This document shows, in pieces, positions 42,411 through 51,786 of a stretch of DNA of 64,000 nt. The stretch comes from CALMZY01 sp052033915 (GTDB lineage: Bacteria; Verrucomicrobiota; Kiritimatiellia; CAIQIC01; JAGNIJ01), in NCBI GenBank assembly GCA_052033915.1, contig JBPOJF010000001.1, positions 16,164 through 80,163 of the forward strand. The letters are read 5' to 3'. The notes beneath the pieces are model-generated. The model worked only from the letters and a program-made list of their open reading frames with translations. It did no database searches and was not told where the DNA came from. The number at the start of each line of letters is the position of its first letter. Within the stretch, counting starts at the first letter, position 1. Both the position numbers and the translations under genes were made by a program.

Positions 42411-44600
42411 TCACGCGAGCAGCCACCGCACGCGAACGGGCTCATTCCGACTCCGGACCTGCACCTCGGCGAAAGAATGTCCGGATTTCACCGTTCCTGC
42501 AAGGCATTCCTTCGTGATGCGACAGGGAACGGAACGCCACGCCTTGTTCCCCACGCGCGCCTCCGCGCACACACCCCGGGGCCGATCCACGCGGCTGCGC
42601 AGGACATACACCCGGGCCTTCGGCATTCCGTCGTAAGATCCGCGCGGCGCCGAGACCGACAGTTCGATCTCCATCCCCCGCTTCTTCCCGATGATCTTCG
42701 TCCTGGCGAAACGACCGCGCTCATAGTCCCGGGTCCGGCCGTCATCCTCGTAGAGAACGAACTCGGACGTCTCGAACGGGCTCGGATAGTAGTCGAACTG
42801 AATCTCAACCGGAACGGCCGCGCCCAGGTTTCTCCCGACTCTCTGGCATGGGATGATCGCGCCTTCCCGGACGTAGGTCGGGATGCGTTCCACCGGGATG
42901 TCGATGGGCCCGTCGCGCATGCCGTGATAGACCTCGTCGGTCTCGAGACCCATCCAGTTCCCGTTCGGGAAGTAGGCGCGCTTGCGCAGCACCTTCGAGC
43001 GCTTGTCCACGGGAGCGTCGGCCGGGATGACCAGCAAATCGCGGCCCAGCGTGTACTGATGCTTGCGCCAGAGCGCGCCGCCGTCGTTGTCGTTGTATTC
43101 GAGGTACAGCGGGCGGGCTATGGGCATCCCGGTCTCGTGCGCCTCGCGGGCCAGCGTGTAGAAATAGGGCGCGAGCGAATAGCGGATGCGCGTCTGCTTG
43201 CGAAACAGCTTTTTCGCCGCCGCGCTGTACTTCCACGGCTCGCGATCGCCATGATCGCTGTGCGTCCGGAACACCGGGCTCATGGCTCCGAATTGGGACC
43301 ACCGGATGAAAAGCTCCTCGTCGATCTTCCTGCCGAAAAATCCGCCGATATCGTGCGACCAGTAAACCGCGCCGAGGTTGCCGGACCGGGCGGTGAATTC
43401 GATTTGATGCCGGAGCATGTGCCATTCCGACGGCGTGTCGCCGGAAAACTGGACGGGATATCGATGGGAGCCCACACCGCCCCAGCGAGCCAGGATGAGC
43501 CCGCGCTTGTTCGTCTTCTTCTCGGTCAGCTCGAAGTAGATGCGGTTCGCCCAAAGCTGACTGTCCGTACCGGGAAACGGCGGCTTGACCCAGCCGTCGA
43601 TCCACCAAAAATCCATGCCCTGGTCGAAGAGAGGCCCCAGAAGAACGTCGCACCACGCCTTCACCGCCGGCTTGCGCGACCAGTCGCACGCCCACTGACC
43701 CTGGTGAGGAAGCGCGCCGAGCCTCTTCTCGATCTCCGGGATGTGGCTATCGTTCGCCGGCAAGGCGTCATATTGATCATAGCCCGGATGATCGTTCAGC
43801 GAGGTCTGAACCCCGAGATCGCGCAGAACCTTCATGGTCCTCCGCGGATTCGGGAAGAACTTTTTATTCCAATCGTATCCGCCCCATCCGCCGCGCCAGT
43901 CCGTGTCCACGATCATCACATCGATGGGAATGCCGTCCTTGCGATAACGCTTCACGAGGTCGATGACTTCCCTGTCGGTGTACGCGTACCATCGGGAGTA
44001 CCAGAATCCGAACGTCCAGCGCGGCACCATGGGAATCGGCCCGAAAACGGTCACAAAATCCTTTAAGGCGCCCTTGTAATCGTTGGCGTAGGCGAAGAAG
44101 TAACCATCGAACTGAACCCGGTGGCCGAGGCATTCGGGCCAGTCGTATTTGTCGTTCCAATACACTCTCGCCTCGTCGCCGACAAAATGTCCGCCGTCCG
44201 TGCTCAAGATTCCCTCAACCGGATAATGCCGGGGCCCGCCGCACCATTTCCATTGATCGAGCGAACGCGTCACCGTGCCGAGATTGCCGCCATCGCGCTT
44301 GCCGGGCGTCCACACCATCCGCCCGCCCGTACTGTTCCGGTGCACGATCTTCAGATTTTCGGGCGAAAAGACCTGTCCGTCATCGATGTACTGGAGTTCG
44401 AATTGGGCCGTGCGGAGCGTCAGCGTTTTTCCCTTTCGCATCACTTCCGCCGACACGGCCTTCGCCGCCCGTCTGCCCACGAGGAGCGACGGCCCCGTGG
44501 AAAACTTTCGTCCGTGGGAAAACTCGAGCCGGACACAGCCTTCGGAGAAGACGGTGAAGCGGGCATTCCCCTGGACAACGGGTGTTTTTTGGGAGCGCAT
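42411..44600 (-). CDS. GH31 alpha-glucosidase/alpha-xylosidase family enzyme
   Basis: The 729-residue protein is a GH31 enzyme that hydrolyses alpha-linked glucose, xylose or galactose. The N-terminal beta-sandwich runs to about 200, followed by the TIM barrel with PRWTFGFWYSRWYAY, IPIDVMIVDTDW, the nucleophile Asp in DFWWIDGW, the acid/base Asp in SGDTPSEW, and GGFFGRKIDEELFIRWSQFG. C-terminal beta domains follow. There is no signal peptide, so the substrate is taken up first. The start at 44600 follows AAGGGAT. It precedes the lipid A acyltransferase pair, which is probably only a chance association. Confidence 0.92.
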   Translation of the reverse strand: MRSQKTPVVQGNARFTVFSEGCVRLEFSHGRKFSTGPSLLVGRRAAKAVSAEVMRKGKTLTLRTAQFELQYIDDGQVFSPENLKIVHRNSTGGRMVWTPGKRDGGNLGTVTRSLDQWKWCGGPRHYPVEGILSTDGGHFVGDEARVYWNDKYDWPECLGHRVQFDGYFFAYANDYKGALKDFVTVFGPIPMVPRWTFGFWYSRWYAYTDREVIDLVKRYRKDGIPIDVMIVDTDWRGGWGGYDWNKKFFPNPRRTMKVLRDLGVQTSLNDHPGYDQYDALPANDSHIPEIEKRLGALPHQGQWACDWSRKPAVKAWCDVLLGPLFDQGMDFWWIDGWVKPPFPGTDSQLWANRIYFELTEKKTNKRGLILARWGGVGSHRYPVQFSGDTPSEWHMLRHQIEFTARSGNLGAVYWSHDIGGFFGRKIDEELFIRWSQFGAMSPVFRTHSDHGDREPWKYSAAAKKLFRKQTRIRYSLAPYFYTLAREAHETGMPIARPLYLEYNDNDGGALWRKHQYTLGRDLLVIPADAPVDKRSKVLRKRAYFPNGNWMGLETDEVYHGMRDGPIDIPVERIPTYVREGAIIPCQRVGRNLGAAVPVEIQFDYYPSPFETSEFVLYEDDGRTRDYERGRFARTKIIGKKRGMEIELSVSAPRGSYDGMPKARVYVLRSRVDRPRGVCAEARVGNKAWRSVPCRITKECLAGTVKSGHSFAEVQVRSRNEPVRVRWLLA

Positions 44601-44687
44601 GACGATCCCTTTTAATGCTGGTTCCAACGCTCCACGGACCGGCGCGGAGCCTGCGGATCGCAAGCCGCTACAAGCCACAGGATTCCA

Positions 44688-47168
44688 CTAGCTGGTTCCG
44701 GCCAGTTGGCCGAACTTCAAACGATCGTCTGCGGCTGTGACCTCGATCACTTCCGACTTGATAATATTCCCCTTCAGAAGCTCCTCGGCGAGGGGATCTT
44801 CAAGGTATCGCTCCACGGCGCGCCGCAACGGACGCGCTCCATACAGCGGATCGAATCCCTTCTCAAGCAGGAACTCGCGCGCCGAATCGGCGAGGTGGAT
44901 TTCGATGTTCTTCGCGGCGAGCCGGTCCCGGATCTTCCGGACTTCAAGTTCCAGTATCTTGACCACGTCCTCGCGGTTCAACTGCCTGAAGACAATGACT
45001 TCGTCCAGGCGGTTCAGGAGTTCGGGCCGGAAAACCTTCTTGGCTTCCTCGAGCATCTGGCGCTTCAGCGAGGCGTAGTCCGCGGAGACGTCCCCCTTGC
45101 TGAATCCGAGCCCGCCGCCCTTGCGGACGAAATCCGAACCCAGGTTCGAGGTCATGATGACGATGGTATTCCGGAAATCCACCGAACGGCCGAGGCTGTC
45201 CGTGAGTTTCCCTTCCTCCAGAATCTGGAGGAGAATGTGCATGACGTCGGGATGCGCCTTTTCGATCTCGTCGAACAGGACAACGGAATACGGCCGGCGG
45301 CGAACCCGCTCGGTCAACTGGCCGCCCTCCTCATACCCCACGTACCCCGGAGGCGAACCGACGAGTCGCGACACGGCGAACTTCTCCATGTACTCGGACA
45401 TGTCGATCTGGATCAGCGCGTCGGCGTTGTCGAACATGAACTCGGCCAGCGCCTTGGCGAGCAGGGTCTTGCCGACACCCGTGGGGCCCAGGAAGATGAA
45501 CGAACCGATGGGCCGCTTCGGATCCTTCAAGTCGGCCCGCGAACGGCGCAGGGACTTCGAAATGACCGCAACCGCTTCCCCCTGTCCGACCACCTTGTCC
45601 TCGATATCCTTTTCCATATGGAGAAGGCGCGCCATCTCGACCTCTTCCATCTTGGTCAGGGGAACGCCGGTCCACTTCGAGACGATGACCATGATATCCT
45701 CGGCGTTGACGGTGACGACCGCCTCATCGCGGGACTTCCGCCAGGTCTCCATCAACTTTTCCATCTCCTCGCGGGACGTTCGCTCCTGATCGCGGAACGA
45801 CGCGGCTTCTTCAAAATGCTGGGCGCGAATGGCCTCCTCTTTCTGCTTTTTGATCTCCTCGATCTTCTTTTCCTGCTCCTTGATCTCGGGCGGCCGCGTC
45901 ATCGCGGCAATGCGCGCGCGGGCGCCCGCCTCGTCCATCAAGTCAATCGCCTTGTCGGGCAGGAACCGGTCGGTCACATAGCGCGAAGACAGGGTGGCCG
46001 CTTCAGCGATCGCGTCATCCGTGATCTTCGCGTGATGATGTTCTTCGTATTTCGGCCGCAGGCCCTTCAAAATCTCGATGGTTTCCTCGACCGAGGGCTC
46101 GCGCACCTTCACCGACTGGAACCGCCTCTCGAGCGCGGCGTCCTTCTCGATGAACTTCCGGTACTCGGCCAGCGTGGTCGCCCCGATGCACTGCAGTTCG
46201 CCCCGGGAGAGCGCGGGCTTGATGATGTTCGAGGCGTCCATCGCCCCTTCCGCCGAGCCCGCGCCGACAATCGTATGCAGTTCGTCGATGAAAAGGATGA
46301 TATTCTTCGAGCGTTTGATCTCGTCCATCACCGCCTTGATGCGCTCTTCAAACTGGCCGCGGTACTTCGTCCCCGCCACCATCAGCGCCAGATCGAGCGT
46401 GACCACCTTCTTCTCGCGCAGCAATTCCGGCACATCGCCTTTGGCAATGGCCTGGGCCAGCCCCTCGACAATGGCGGTCTTCCCCACGCCTGCATCGCCG
46501 AGAAGCACGGGATTGTTCTTCGTCCGCCGGCATAGAATCTGCATGACGCGCTCGATTTCGTTGGCGCGCCCGATGACCGGATCGAGCTTCCCCTTGTTCG
46601 CCATCTCCGTCAAATCGCGGCCGAACGTCGACAGCGCCGGGTTCTTCCCGTCGCGCGGCGCGGCCGGCTGGTTGGGGCGCGGCGCCTCGCCGGGTTCGGC
46701 GGAATCGGGAAGCGGCTCCGCGTTCGGATCGTAATTCGGGTCCAGTTCCTTCATGACCTCGATGCGGGTCTTGTCCAGATCCACAGCGAGGTTCTTCAGG
46801 ACGCGCGCAGCCACGCCCTCGCCTTCGCGAAGAAGGCCCAGAAGGATGTGCTCGGTTCCCACGTAGGCGTGGTTGAGCGCCCGGGCTTCGTTGCCCGCCA
46901 GCGCGAGCACCTTCTTGACGCGCGGAGTAAAAGGCACATTGCCCACGGTCTTGGTCTCGGGGCCAACGCCGACCGCCTTCTCAACCTCCAGCCGGACCGA
47001 TTCGAGGTTGACGTTCATCTTCTGGAGAACGTTGACGGCGACGCCCTGCCCCAAGACGATCAGGCCGAGGAGAATATGCTCAGTCCCGACGTAGCCGTGG
47101 TTGAACCGGTCGGCTTCCTTGCGAGCCAGCTGTAGAACCTGTTGCGCCCTTGGAGTGAAATTATTCAT
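44688..47168 (-). CDS. clpC: Clp protease ATPase subunit ClpC
   Basis: ClpC unfolds proteins for the ClpP protease. The 826-residue sequence has two N-terminal Clp repeats (each with NHGYVGTEHILLGL or NHAYVGTEHILLGL), first AAA+ domain with GDAGVGKTA, a middle coiled-coil domain containing a UVR motif (HFEEAASFRDQE), the second AAA+ domain with GPTGVGKTL, and the ClpP-docking tripeptide LGF in GGGLGFSKG. It follows mcsB by three bases and is the last of the mcsA-mcsB-clpC operon. A ctsR repressor gene, usual in Firmicutes, is absent. Confidence 0.97.
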   Translation of the reverse strand: MNNFTPRAQQVLQLARKEADRFNHGYVGTEHILLGLIVLGQGVAVNVLQKMNVNLESVRLEVEKAVGVGPETKTVGNVPFTPRVKKVLALAGNEARALNHAYVGTEHILLGLLREGEGVAARVLKNLAVDLDKTRIEVMKELDPNYDPNAEPLPDSAEPGEAPRPNQPAAPRDGKNPALSTFGRDLTEMANKGKLDPVIGRANEIERVMQILCRRTKNNPVLLGDAGVGKTAIVEGLAQAIAKGDVPELLREKKVVTLDLALMVAGTKYRGQFEERIKAVMDEIKRSKNIILFIDELHTIVGAGSAEGAMDASNIIKPALSRGELQCIGATTLAEYRKFIEKDAALERRFQSVKVREPSVEETIEILKGLRPKYEEHHHAKITDDAIAEAATLSSRYVTDRFLPDKAIDLMDEAGARARIAAMTRPPEIKEQEKKIEEIKKQKEEAIRAQHFEEAASFRDQERTSREEMEKLMETWRKSRDEAVVTVNAEDIMVIVSKWTGVPLTKMEEVEMARLLHMEKDIEDKVVGQGEAVAVISKSLRRSRADLKDPKRPIGSFIFLGPTGVGKTLLAKALAEFMFDNADALIQIDMSEYMEKFAVSRLVGSPPGYVGYEEGGQLTERVRRRPYSVVLFDEIEKAHPDVMHILLQILEEGKLTDSLGRSVDFRNTIVIMTSNLGSDFVRKGGGLGFSKGDVSADYASLKRQMLEEAKKVFRPELLNRLDEVIVFRQLNREDVVKILELEVRKIRDRLAAKNIEIHLADSAREFLLEKGFDPLYGARPLRRAVERYLEDPLAEELLKGNIIKSEVIEVTAADDRLKFGQLAGTS

Positions 47169-47171
47169 GTA

Positions 47172-48245
47172 TCAATTCGATCCCGGCCCGCCCTTTTCAG
47201 CCTCTTTCAGTTTTTCCCTGACGAGACCGGCCCGAGCCTGATCCCTGTCTTTCGCCTTCAACTTCTTGCCTTCGGACTTCTGCAGATGCGCCGGCTGGGT
47301 CATGAGCAACAACTCGTCAACGACCCTTCGGTTCATTTTTTTCAGTATACCCAAATCAATGCCGAGACGCAAGCCGGAGAGCAGATCCAGCGCTTCCTTC
47401 GAGGTCAGAATGTGCGCGTGGGCCAGAATCCCGTAGGCCCTGCCGACGTGGTCGCGCAACATGGCCTCCTTGCGTTCCATCAGCCGCGCCCGGGCGTTTT
47501 TCTCGTGTTCGACGATCTCCAGGACGACCTGCGTCAAATTCGCGATCGTCGTTTCCTCTTTCTCACCCAGGCTGATCTGGTTCGAGATCTGGAACATGTT
47601 GCCCACCGCCTCCGTGCCCTCCCCCCAAAGCCCGCGAACCGCCAGGCCGATCTTGCTCACCCCCTTGACGATCGGGTTGATGTCGTTCGCCAGTACAAGC
47701 CCCGGGACGTGCAGCATCACGCTGGCCCGCATGCCGGTTCCCACGTTGGACGGGCAGGCGGTCAGAAAACCGAAGCGCGGCGAGAACGCGTACGAAACGT
47801 GCTGCTCGATCTCGTTGTCCATCGCGTCGATGGCCTTCCAGATCCGGTCCAGGTCCAGTCCCGGCCGCATGACCTGAAGGCGCATGTGATCTTCTTCGTT
47901 AACCATGATCGACATGCTTTCATCGACCGCCGCAACCAGCCCGCTGCCCTTGCCCTTCTCGGCCTGCTCCCGGCTCATCAGGTGCCGCTCGAAAAGAACC
48001 TGCTTGTCCAGGAGATCAATCTCGCCCATCGAGAGGGCAAAGGACGGCGTCATGCTCTCCAGACGGCCCAGAACGGGCTGGAGATCCTGCCAGATATGCT
48101 CGCACTCGTCTTCGCCGGCCCAGCCCGGGAACGCGCGATTCTTGAGATTCCGCGCCAGCCGGAGCCGGCTGCTGACAACCGTTCCGGTGTCCTTGCCCGC
48201 AGCAAGCCAGGCACCGGGCTGTTTGAGAAGGTCATCAACCGTCAT
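47172..48245 (-). CDS. mcsB: Protein arginine kinase McsB
   Basis: McsB phosphorylates arginines, which in Bacillus marks proteins for ClpC-ClpP. The 357-residue protein has only the phosphagen-kinase catalytic domain, with SSRLRLARNLKNRAFPGW, the specificity motif NEEDHMRLQ and the catalytic Cys loop TACPSNVGTGMRASV. The start ATG overlaps the mcsA stop as ATGA, so both are translated together; clpC follows three bases later. Its presence in an LPS-bearing organism points to arginine-phosphate tagging outside the Firmicutes. Confidence 0.96.
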   Translation of the reverse strand: MTVDDLLKQPGAWLAAGKDTGTVVSSRLRLARNLKNRAFPGWAGEDECEHIWQDLQPVLGRLESMTPSFALSMGEIDLLDKQVLFERHLMSREQAEKGKGSGLVAAVDESMSIMVNEEDHMRLQVMRPGLDLDRIWKAIDAMDNEIEQHVSYAFSPRFGFLTACPSNVGTGMRASVMLHVPGLVLANDINPIVKGVSKIGLAVRGLWGEGTEAVGNMFQISNQISLGEKEETTIANLTQVVLEIVEHEKNARARLMERKEAMLRDHVGRAYGILAHAHILTSKEALDLLSGLRLGIDLGILKKMNRRVVDELLLMTQPAHLQKSEGKKLKAKDRDQARAGLVREKLKEAEKGGPGSN

Positions 48246-48754
48246 GATGGCCCCTTCTTCTCAGCCTCTGCCGCGCGCGACCGGGCGCCCTGGATCTGAT
48301 CCCGGAGCCGGGCCGCTTCCTCGTAGTTCTCACGGGCAATCGCCTGGTCAAGGGCCTTCTGCAGGGCCACGATCTCCGTCGACAAGCGGACCGCCGTTCC
48401 CTCGCGGGAAGGGACCTTGCCCATATGCTGGTCGCTTCGATGCATGGCCTTGATGAGCGGAAGTAGTTCCACGGCAAACGTTTCGTAGCAGTCAGGACAG
48501 CCCAGGCGGCCCGTTTTCTTGAAATCCGCGCGTCGGAAATGGCACTTCGGACAGGACCGCTCCGGCGCCGCCGCCGCATCACCGGATGCCTGGCCCATGC
48601 CCAAAAGAATATCCTGGATGGACAACGGGCCGTGGATGTCAAAGCCGCTCTTGGCGGCGCACTCCTCGCAGAGATGCACCTTCTTGAGCGCGCCATCCGT
48701 CACCTGGGTCAGATGGACCGTCGCCTCCCGTTCATTGCATGATTCGCAAAGCAT
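48242..48754 (-). CDS. mcsA: McsA-type zinc-binding protein with UVR motif
   Basis: McsA activates McsB. The 170-residue protein begins MLCESCNEREATVHLTQ with CxxC and CEEC, then CPKC and CPDC (four zinc knuckles), and ends in a UVR helix ENYEEAARLRDQI like that of ClpC and UvrB/UvrC. The ATG at 48754 has AAGGAG. It is the first gene of the operon with mcsB and clpC. The promoter should lie in the 105 bases upstream, which also hold a heptamer repeat. Confidence 0.94.
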   Translation of the reverse strand: MLCESCNEREATVHLTQVTDGALKKVHLCEECAAKSGFDIHGPLSIQDILLGMGQASGDAAAAPERSCPKCHFRRADFKKTGRLGCPDCYETFAVELLPLIKAMHRSDQHMGKVPSREGTAVRLSTEIVALQKALDQAIARENYEEAARLRDQIQGARSRAAEAEKKGPS

Positions 48755-48789
48755 CAGGACTCCTTGCGGCGCCGGAATCCAGAAAAACC

Positions 48790-48855
48790 GGGGGAATTGA
48801 TCCACCCCGCTCCGCACTCAGCGCTCCGCCACTCCAACGCCCCATCCCTCCATTC
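48790..48855. repeat. Degenerate heptamer-phased repeat before mcsA
   Basis: On the minus strand the units GAGCGCT, GAGTGCG and GAGCGGG follow each other, preceded by GGATGGGGCGTTGGAGTG. This resembles the GGATGGAGCGTTTTGGAGTG segment at 26157. Confidence 0.4.
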
Positions 48856-48859
48856 TTTC

Positions 48860-49729
48860 TCACTTGATCGGTGTACCGGAAATCCGCGCGAACGCCCGGA
48901 AATGGCGCGTAAGCTCCTTCGTGACAGGGCCCGGCTTGCCGCTCCCGATAACCCGGCGATCCATGTTCACCACGCTGATGATCTCGGCGGCGGACCCGGT
49001 CAGGAACATTTCGTCCGCCGTATAGAGATCATACCGTGCGAGCACGTCCTCCTTGACCTTGTAGCCGTGCTCCGGCGCCAGTTTCATCACCACCGCCCGC
49101 GTGATGCCCTCCAGCGAACCGCACCAGGACGGCGGCGTGATCAGCGTATCGCCGCGCACGATGAAGATGTTGTCGCCGGACGCTTCCGCCACATAGCCCT
49201 GCGGGTTCAACATGACGCATTCCATCACGCCCGCGTTGATCGCCTCGATCTTGGCCAAAATGTTGTTCAGGTAATTCAGGCTCTTGATCCGCGGGTTCGT
49301 GGCCTCCGGCGGATTGCGCACCGTCCCGACCGTCACCACGGACAGCCCCGTCTCATACAGTTTGGCGGGATACAGTTGGATACCGCCCGCGATGATAATG
49401 ACCTGCGGCGTCCCGCACGTGTACGGATTCAGTCCCAGCGTGCCGACCCCGCGCGTTACCACCAGGCGGATGTACCCGTCCACCACCTTGTTGGCCTTGC
49501 ACGCGGCGATCACCGCCCTGGCCATTTCCTTCTTCGTCATCGGGATGGAAAGCGCAATGGCCTGCGCCGACCGGTACAACCGGTCCACATGCTCATCCAG
49601 CATGAACACACGGCCGTTATAGGCGCGGATGCCCTCGAACACGCCGTCGCCATAAAGCAGACCGTGATCGAACACGGAGACATGGGCCTTCGCCTTGTCC
49701 ACCAACTTGCCATTCATATAGATCTTCAT
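48860..49729 (-). CDS. ilvE: Branched-chain amino acid aminotransferase (IlvE-like)
   Basis: The enzyme (289 residues) is a fold-type IV PLP aminotransferase that makes leucine, isoleucine and valine from their keto acids. Motifs are MKIYMNGKLVD at the start, DHGLLYGDGVFEGIRAYNGRVF, the PLP Lys149 in PRIKSLNYLNNILAK, EASGDNIFIV and the C-terminal DEMFLTGSAAEI. D-amino-acid transaminase of the same fold is the alternative, but the ...YGDGVFEGIR... and LNYLNN patterns favour IlvE. Its start codon follows a GAGTTCAAC-type leader. It sits between lolD and mcsA. Confidence 0.93.
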   Translation of the reverse strand: MKIYMNGKLVDKAKAHVSVFDHGLLYGDGVFEGIRAYNGRVFMLDEHVDRLYRSAQAIALSIPMTKKEMARAVIAACKANKVVDGYIRLVVTRGVGTLGLNPYTCGTPQVIIIAGGIQLYPAKLYETGLSVVTVGTVRNPPEATNPRIKSLNYLNNILAKIEAINAGVMECVMLNPQGYVAEASGDNIFIVRGDTLITPPSWCGSLEGITRAVVMKLAPEHGYKVKEDVLARYDLYTADEMFLTGSAAEIISVVNMDRRVIGSGKPGPVTKELTRHFRAFARISGTPIK

Positions 49730-49770
49730 CGTGTTGAACTCCTCTTAATCACTCTAGCCGTAAATTCGGA

Positions 49771-50460
49771 TCAAACCAAGCTTCCATCTTTCAGCGTGAT
49801 CTGGCGGTCGCAACGCCGCGCCACCGCGTCGTTGTGCGTGACCACGACGAGCGTATGCCCGCGATTCCTGGTCAGATCAAACAAATACTGCAGAACCAGG
49901 TCCCCGGTTCCTGAATCCAGATTCCCGGTGGGCTCATCCGCGAGCACCATCTCGGGATCGTTCATCAACGCGCGGGCCAGGGCCACCCGCTGCTGTTCGC
50001 CGCCCGAGAGTTCCATGGGACGGTGACGCGCGCGCCCCCCCAGCCCGACCTGCTCCAGGAGGTCCATCGCGCGCCGACGATTCCTGGCCGCCATGCGGCA
50101 GGCCCCAAAGCGACTCATCGCGGGAAGCATCGCGTTTTCCAGCACATCCAGTTCAGGCAGGAGATGGTACGCCTGGAACACGAACCCCATCTTCGTCGCG
50201 CGAATTTCGTTCCGGGCCCGGCCAGGCAGGTCGAACAGGCTCCGGCCGTTAAAGAGCACCTGCCCCTGCGAAGGCTGATCGAGACCGCCGAGCAGATGAA
50301 GCAGCGTGCTCTTGCCGGCGCCGCTCGCGCCCATGATGGACAACGTTTCGCCCCGCTTCACGCGCAGGGAAATCCCCTTCAGGACATGCAGGGACGAATT
50401 GCCGATCGTGTAGATCCGGTGCAGGTTCTGCGCCTCGATATGGACATCGTTCACACTCAT
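49771..50460 (-). CDS. lolD: Lipoprotein-release ABC ATPase LolD
   Basis: LolD powers transfer of lipoproteins from the inner membrane to LolA. The 229-residue ATPase has Walker A GASGAGKST (44-52), signature LSGGEQQRVALARAL, Walker B MVLADEPTGNLD and the switch His in VVVTHNDA. The LHLLGGLD and DLPGRARNEIR stretches are typical of LolD. The ATG at 50460 is two bases from the lolC stop, so the pair is translated together. An MacB-type export partner is the alternative family. Confidence 0.95.
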   Translation of the reverse strand: MSVNDVHIEAQNLHRIYTIGNSSLHVLKGISLRVKRGETLSIMGASGAGKSTLLHLLGGLDQPSQGQVLFNGRSLFDLPGRARNEIRATKMGFVFQAYHLLPELDVLENAMLPAMSRFGACRMAARNRRRAMDLLEQVGLGGRARHRPMELSGGEQQRVALARALMNDPEMVLADEPTGNLDSGTGDLVLQYLFDLTRNRGHTLVVVTHNDAVARRCDRQITLKDGSLV

Positions 50461-50462
50461 CG

Positions 50463-51689
50463 CTACTCGTACCTCAACGCGCTGACTGGATCCAGCTTGG
50501 CAGCCCGGTACGCCGGCGCCAGCCCCGCCAGCGTGCAGATGATCATGACGGCCGCCGCGATCACGGAAATATCGGTCCACGAGATGACGGCGGGAATTTC
50601 ACTGAGGTGGTAAAGCTCCTTCGGGAACAGTTCGAGACGGAAGCGGCTGTTCAGGAAGAACATCAGGTCGTTGCGATACTGGAGAACCAGGAGCCCGAAC
50701 CCGATGCCCGCAACGGTTCCGATGAATCCCTCGATCCATCCCTGCCAGAAGAACACCCGCATGATACTCCCCGAACTAAAGCCCAAGGCCTTGAGCAGTC
50801 CGATTTCCCGCGTCTTCTGAACCGCCACGGTGATGAGCGTATTGGTAATGCCGAAGGCGGCGACCACGGTGATGAAGATCAGCAGAAAGAACATCATGTT
50901 CTTCTCGACGCGCAGCGCGGCGAAAAGCTGGCGGTTCTGCTGGATCCACGTTTCGACATCGAAAGCGGGCCCGATCGCCTCCTGGATCCGGAGGGCTGTT
51001 TCATCCGGGCGCAACGGATCGCCGGTCATCACCTGGATCGCGTGGCACCCCTGCTCCATGCCATACAACTCGCGGGCCTTGGCAATCGAGGTGATCAGGA
51101 ACCCCATATCGAACTCCCACATCCCCACCTCGAAAATCCCCGCCACGACCAGTTCCTCCGGCAAGTGGACCTCGTCGGGATTCGTGAAGTTGTTGGGCGA
51201 ATAGACCAGCAGCTTGTCCCCGACCCCGACCCCGAGCCGCGCCGCCAGATCCTTGCCGATCACCACATCCTCTCCTTCGACGGAATACGTTCCCGCCACC
51301 ATGTTCGCGGGAATCTTGCTGACGGTCATCTCGCGAGCCGGGTCCACGCCGCGCACCATCGGCGTGTACACGCGGTCGTGATACTGGACAAACACGATCC
51401 CCTGCACGAACGGGGCCGCGCCGGTCACTTGATCCACACCGGCAATCGTATCGACCAGTTCCTCCTCGTCCTCCATGATGCCGTAGCCCGTCACCGTGAT
51501 ATGGGCATTGAAGCTGAGGATTTTATCCCGCCACATCTCGTCGAAGCCGCTCATCACGGACAGGACAATGATCAGGACCGCCACCCCCAGCATCACACCC
51601 ACGATTGAAATGACCGTGACGACCGAGAGAAAGCTCCTTTTCGGCTTCAGGTACTTCAGGGCGAGGAAAAGTGAAAAGGGCAAGGCCAT
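50463..51689 (-). CDS. lolC: Lipoprotein-release permease LolC/LolE
   Basis: The 408-residue protein has the LolC/E layout: a first TM (about 20-45, SVVTVISIVGVMLGVAVLIIVLSVM), a large periplasmic MacB-PCD domain from about 48 to 270, and three TM segments near 280-400 with ALGFSSGSIMRVFFWQG as the coupling helix. With LolD it extracts lipoproteins. The start is uncertain between the TTG at 51695 and the ATG at 51689; I prefer the ATG. It lies between lolD and lysS, an order seen in several Gram-negative phyla. The 97-base gap to lysS is filled by repeats. Confidence 0.93.
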   Translation of the reverse strand: MALPFSLFLALKYLKPKRSFLSVVTVISIVGVMLGVAVLIIVLSVMSGFDEMWRDKILSFNAHITVTGYGIMEDEEELVDTIAGVDQVTGAAPFVQGIVFVQYHDRVYTPMVRGVDPAREMTVSKIPANMVAGTYSVEGEDVVIGKDLAARLGVGVGDKLLVYSPNNFTNPDEVHLPEELVVAGIFEVGMWEFDMGFLITSIAKARELYGMEQGCHAIQVMTGDPLRPDETALRIQEAIGPAFDVETWIQQNRQLFAALRVEKNMMFFLLIFITVVAAFGITNTLITVAVQKTREIGLLKALGFSSGSIMRVFFWQGWIEGFIGTVAGIGFGLLVLQYRNDLMFFLNSRFRLELFPKELYHLSEIPAVISWTDISVIAAAVMIICTLAGLAPAYRAAKLDPVSALRYE

Positions 51690-51701
51690 GATCAAGTGTT
51701 T

Positions 51702-51786
51702 CTGAAACGTGAAGCTTGAAATTCAAAACTCGGAAGGAATCGGAGAAATTGCTTGTCGGCCAGTTTCCAGCTTCCAGTTTCCAATT
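51702..51786. repeat. Inverted arrays of GAAxxxT-type heptamers between lysS and lolC
   Basis: GAAACGT, GAAGCTT and GAAATTC run in one direction, and TTCCAGC, TTCCAGT and TTCCAAT run in the opposite one on the other side of about 20 bases. Each unit is 7 bases. Similar units lie between deoB and its neighbour. Confidence 0.55.
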
